52,547 nucleotides of DNA, from the NCBI RefSeq assembly GCF_001439735.1, contig NZ_JYLN01000017.1:1-52547 (forward strand), read 5' to 3'. This document shows positions 49,737-52,547 of the stretch, piece by piece. Each line of letters starts with the position of its first letter. Within the stretch, counting starts at the first letter, position 1. Both the position numbers and the translations under genes were made by a program. This stretch comes from Pseudomonas paralactis (lineage in GTDB: Bacteria; Pseudomonadota; Gammaproteobacteria; Pseudomonadales; Pseudomonadaceae). Under the pieces are notes generated by a model. The model did not search any database, was not told where the DNA came from, and saw only the letters and a list, made by a program, of their open reading frames with translations.

Positions 49737-51115
49737 TGGACCCGAATGCGTCGGCGTGCACTGCGCGCCAGGCGCACCACCAACATCCCCGCCGCACAGC
49801 TCAAGCCCACGATCAGACCTTGCCATAAACCGCTCGGGCCGCTGGGCTCACCGAGCCAGTTGGTCAGGCCCAGGGCGTAACCCACCGGCAGGCCCACGCC
49901 CCAATAGGCGAACAAGGTCAGCACCATGGTCACCCGGGTGTCCTGATAGCCGCGCAATGCGCCGGCGGCGGTGACCTGGATCGAGTCGGAGAACTGGAAC
50001 AGCGCCGAGAACACAATCAGCATCGACGCCAGGTGGATTACCACCGGGTCGGGCGTATAGATCGCCGCGATCTGCTCACGAAACAGCAGCATGAGGCTGC
50101 ACGACAGGCAGGCATAGGCCAGTGCAGTGCCCATGCCGACCCCGGCGGCGAAGCGTGCCTCACGCGGTTCGCCACGGCCCAGGGCCTGGCCGACGCGCAC
50201 GGTCACGGCCATGCTCAGGGAATAGGGGATCATGAATACCAGGGAGCTGACGTTCAGTGCGATCTGATGGCCGGAAACCACGGTCGCGCCCAGGCTGCCC
50301 AGCAACAGGGCAATCACTGCAAATATGCTCGACTCGGCGAAGATCGCCACGCCGATCGGCAGGCCGATGCCCAGGATGCGCTTGATCACCGTCCATTGCG
50401 GCCAGTCGAAGCGCTTGAACAGTTCGCTGCTCTGGTACGCCGGGCCCCAACGCGTCCAGCCAGCCAGGCCGAGCATCATCACCCACATCGCAATGGCCGT
50501 GGCCCAGCCGCAACCCACACCGCCCATGGCCGGCACGCCGAAGTGGCCGTAGATGAAGATGTAGTTCAGTGGAATATTCAGCGCCAGGCCACACAGGCCC
50601 ATGACCATGCTTGGTCGCGTACGACCCAGGCCATCACTGAAACAGCGCAGCACGTAATACAGCGCGATCGCCGGCATCCCCGCGGCGATGCCATGCAGGT
50701 AACCCATGGACGGCTTGATCAGGTCGGGCTCGACCTTCATCGCATGGAGGATCGGCTCGGCGCACAGCAACAGCAGCGCGCCGCAGAGGCCAACTACCAC
50801 CGCCAGCCACAACGACTGGCGCACCAACGGCCCTATTTCGGTGAGTTTGCCCGCGCCATAACGCTCGGCAACCTTCGGCGTGGTGGCCAGCAGGGTGCCG
50901 GTCATCAGCAGGTACACCGGGATCCAGATCGAGTTACCCAGGCCGACCGCCGCCAGGTCCTGGGGGCTGACACGCCCGGCCATCACCGCATCGACAAAAC
51001 TCATCGCAGTGGTTGCCAGTTGGCCGATCATGATCGGTAGGGCCAGCGTCAGCAGGCCGCGCACCTCCCGGCTGACACGGGCGGGGCGGGAGAGGGTAGC
51101 GGTGGCAGTGTTCAC
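49733..51115 (-). CDS. MATE-family (NorM-like) multidrug exporter
   Basis: A 460-residue inner-membrane cation-drug antiporter with 12 hydrophobic segments in two halves. The N-terminal A-L-P-I-M-I-G-Q-L-A-T-T-A-M-S-F-V-D-A-V-M-A-G segment and the second-half G-L-P-I-G-V-A-I-F-A-E-S-S are MATE signatures. GTG at 51115 is the start. The TAG stop is provided by the REPIN at 49638-49736. Confidence 0.92.
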   Translation of the reverse strand: MNTATATLSRPARVSREVRGLLTLALPIMIGQLATTAMSFVDAVMAGRVSPQDLAAVGLGNSIWIPVYLLMTGTLLATTPKVAERYGAGKLTEIGPLVRQSLWLAVVVGLCGALLLLCAEPILHAMKVEPDLIKPSMGYLHGIAAGMPAIALYYVLRCFSDGLGRTRPSMVMGLCGLALNIPLNYIFIYGHFGVPAMGGVGCGWATAIAMWVMMLGLAGWTRWGPAYQSSELFKRFDWPQWTVIKRILGIGLPIGVAIFAESSIFAVIALLLGSLGATVVSGHQIALNVSSLVFMIPYSLSMAVTVRVGQALGRGEPREARFAAGVGMGTALAYACLSCSLMLLFREQIAAIYTPDPVVIHLASMLIVFSALFQFSDSIQVTAAGALRGYQDTRVTMVLTLFAYWGVGLPVGYALGLTNWLGEPSGPSGLWQGLIVGLSCAAGMLVVRLARSARRRIRVQ

Positions 51116-51277
51116 GTACAGGTGTCCAATAAAAAAGGCAGTCGCAAGAACGGCGGATTCTACGCTTTGACGCAGTGGTCAGGAAAAAACCTGTGTTAGG
51201 GATTTGTAAGCAATGCGCCCAGGCCAGCTCCGACACAGGATCTTCTGTACACTGCTGATCCGCCAAAGGAGCCTGCC

Positions 51278-52420
51278 ATGCTGATTGTTGCCGACGAAAA
51301 TATCCCGCTGCTTGATGACTTTTTTCAGGGGTTTGGCGAGATTCGCCGCGTTCCCGGCCGTTCTATCGACCGCGCCACCGTCGAGCAGGCCGACGTGCTG
51401 CTGGTGCGCTCGGTGACCAACGTCAACCGTGCCCTGCTGGAAGGCAGCAACGTACGCTTTGTCGGCACCTGCACCATCGGCACCGACCACCTGGACCTGG
51501 ACTTTTTCAAGCGGGCAGGTATTCAGTGGGCCAGCGCGCCTGGCTGCAATGCGCGTGGGGTCGTGGACTACGTGCTCGGCAGCTTGCACACCCTGGCCGA
51601 AATCGAAGGCGTCGAACTGGGTCAGCGCACCTATGGTGTCGTCGGTGCCGGTGAAGTCGGCGGGCGGCTGATCAAGGTACTCAAGGGCCTGGGTTGGAAC
51701 GTGCTGGTGTGCGACCCGCCGCGCCAGATCGCCGAAGACGGCGACTACGTCAGCCTGCAGCAGATCATCGAGCAGTGCGACGTGATCAGTCTGCACACGC
51801 CGTTGATCAAGTCCGTCAATGGCGCCACCTGGCATTTATTCGACCGCCAGCGCCTGGAGCAACTCAAGCCCGGCACCTGGCTGATCAACGCCAGCCGTGG
51901 GGCGGTGGTGGACAACGCCGCCCTGCGCGAGGTGTTGCTGGCCCGTGAAGACCTGCAAGCGGTGCTGGACGTGTGGGAAGGCGAGCCCGAGGTGGATGTC
52001 GACCTGGCCGACCTGTGCGTGCTGGCCACGCCGCACATTGCCGGTTACAGCCTGGATGGCAAGCAGCGCGGCACTGCGCAGATCTACCAGGCGTTGTGCG
52101 CGCACCTGGGCCAGGAGCCAAGCGTTCAGCTCAGTGATTTATTGCCGGCACCGTGGCTGGACGAAGTCCACCTGACCGCGTCAACCGATCCGGCCTGGGC
52201 CTTGGCGACTCTGTGCCGCAGCGTGTACGACCCGCGCCGTGACGACGCGGATTTTCGTCGCAGCCTGGTGGGCACCGTGGAAGAACAACGCAAGGCCTTC
52301 GACCTGCTGCGCAAGCATTACCCGCAGCGTCGCGAGATCGATGGCTTGAAGGTGCGCATCAAGGGTGAGTCGGCGGCGCTCTCGCAAATCGTCACTGCTC
52401 TGGGGGCCGAACAGCTGTAA
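51278..52420 (+). CDS. pdxB: Erythronate-4-phosphate dehydrogenase PdxB
   Basis: A 380-residue NAD-dependent dehydrogenase of the D-2-hydroxyacid family acting in pyridoxal phosphate synthesis. NAD motif G-V-V-G-A-G-E-V-G-G-R, catalytic R in N-A-S-R-G-A-V-V-D-N, E in W-E-G-E-P-E-V and H in T-P-H-I-A-G-Y-S; the C-terminal dimerisation domain of PdxB is present. AAAGGAG precedes ATG 51278. The gene ends exactly where the terminal repeat begins. Confidence 0.96.
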   Translation: MLIVADENIPLLDDFFQGFGEIRRVPGRSIDRATVEQADVLLVRSVTNVNRALLEGSNVRFVGTCTIGTDHLDLDFFKRAGIQWASAPGCNARGVVDYVLGSLHTLAEIEGVELGQRTYGVVGAGEVGGRLIKVLKGLGWNVLVCDPPRQIAEDGDYVSLQQIIEQCDVISLHTPLIKSVNGATWHLFDRQRLEQLKPGTWLINASRGAVVDNAALREVLLAREDLQAVLDVWEGEPEVDVDLADLCVLATPHIAGYSLDGKQRGTAQIYQALCAHLGQEPSVQLSDLLPAPWLDEVHLTASTDPAWALATLCRSVYDPRRDDADFRRSLVGTVEEQRKAFDLLRKHYPQRREIDGLKVRIKGESAALSQIVTALGAEQL

Positions 52421-52547
52421 CTGTAATTAGATGGACTCGCCCAAGCCGAGGCGTCTATGCGCCACGGTGGCATTCTTATAGAAGCCAACGACAGCGAGGG
52501 CGAGCCCATGAAAAAGCATACGACGATCAATCAGTCTTTGTCAGCCG
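52421..52547. repeat. Terminal inverted repeat, right copy (127 bp)
   Basis: Exact reverse complement of 1-127, beginning immediately after the pdxB stop codon. On this strand GAGGGCGAGCCCATG opens a frame at 52508 that leaves the window after 13 codons; a longer in-frame start lies at about 52457. See the left copy for the interpretation. Confidence 0.85.

Overview
The window is chromosomal DNA of a Pseudomonas of the fluorescens group. The evidence is the GC-rich, strongly third-position-biased coding, the local gene orders (rnd-ycgL-hydroxyacid dehydrogenase-ycgN; acnA-rlmM-tusA-MATE-pdxB), the pobA/AraC-regulator pair, and the many REP/REPIN hairpins between genes. No rRNA, tRNA or CRISPR array was recognised. 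The two ends carry the same 127 bp in opposite orientation. This is best explained as a whole assembled contig bounded by inverted copies of one genomic repeat, with 127 being a common assembly word length.

Positions 0.3-14.2 kb are a metabolic and regulatory region. They hold two convergent LysR genes, a CynX/NimT-type MFS carrier, an NAD(P)-binding protein with a secreted metallo-beta-lactamase-fold protein and a divergent LysR gene, the 4-hydroxybenzoate pair (AraC regulator and pobA), a DHA2-type drug exporter, the cyanate unit cynT-cynS (plus a periplasmic Cache protein) under divergent cynR, and a PheC-like cyclohexadienyl dehydratase. Positions 14.4-33.5 kb are mostly core genes: RNase D, YcgL, a D-2-hydroxyacid dehydrogenase, nitroreductase, YcgN, an M61-like protein without its zinc motif, a SPOUT methyltransferase, a YajD-type HNH protein, a spermidine-synthase-like protein, oligopeptidase B, YafJ-type amidotransferase, the 5-oxoprolinase operon pxpABC with a divergent LysR regulator, and a MoxR ATPase/VWA pair.

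Positions about 33.6-41.1 kb are an integrated mobile island placed between moxR and a DUF748 gene. A tyrosine integrase reads rightward. Opposite it run orphan genes: a serine recombinase, helix-turn-helix proteins, and a tightly overlapping cluster of three small genes leading to a 324-residue protein of no recognised family. Its right part holds clustered GTAGCG/CGCTAC motifs and two AT-rich genes for small membrane proteins, one with a split zinc ribbon. I recognise no virulence, resistance or classical phage morphogenesis gene in it. This orphan set is the best candidate here for an undescribed system, but its function cannot be read from sequence alone.

Positions 41.2-52.4 kb return to core genes: a DUF748 protein, cysteine synthase, LpxO-like hydroxylase, aconitase, RlmM, TusA, a MATE exporter and PdxB. 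Six about 100-bp REPINs of one family lie at gene ends and two of them supply the neighbouring gene's stop codon. A second, larger structured repeat of about 430-445 bp, with a conserved three-way-junction fold, occurs twice in opposite orientation (21.3 and 44.7 kb).
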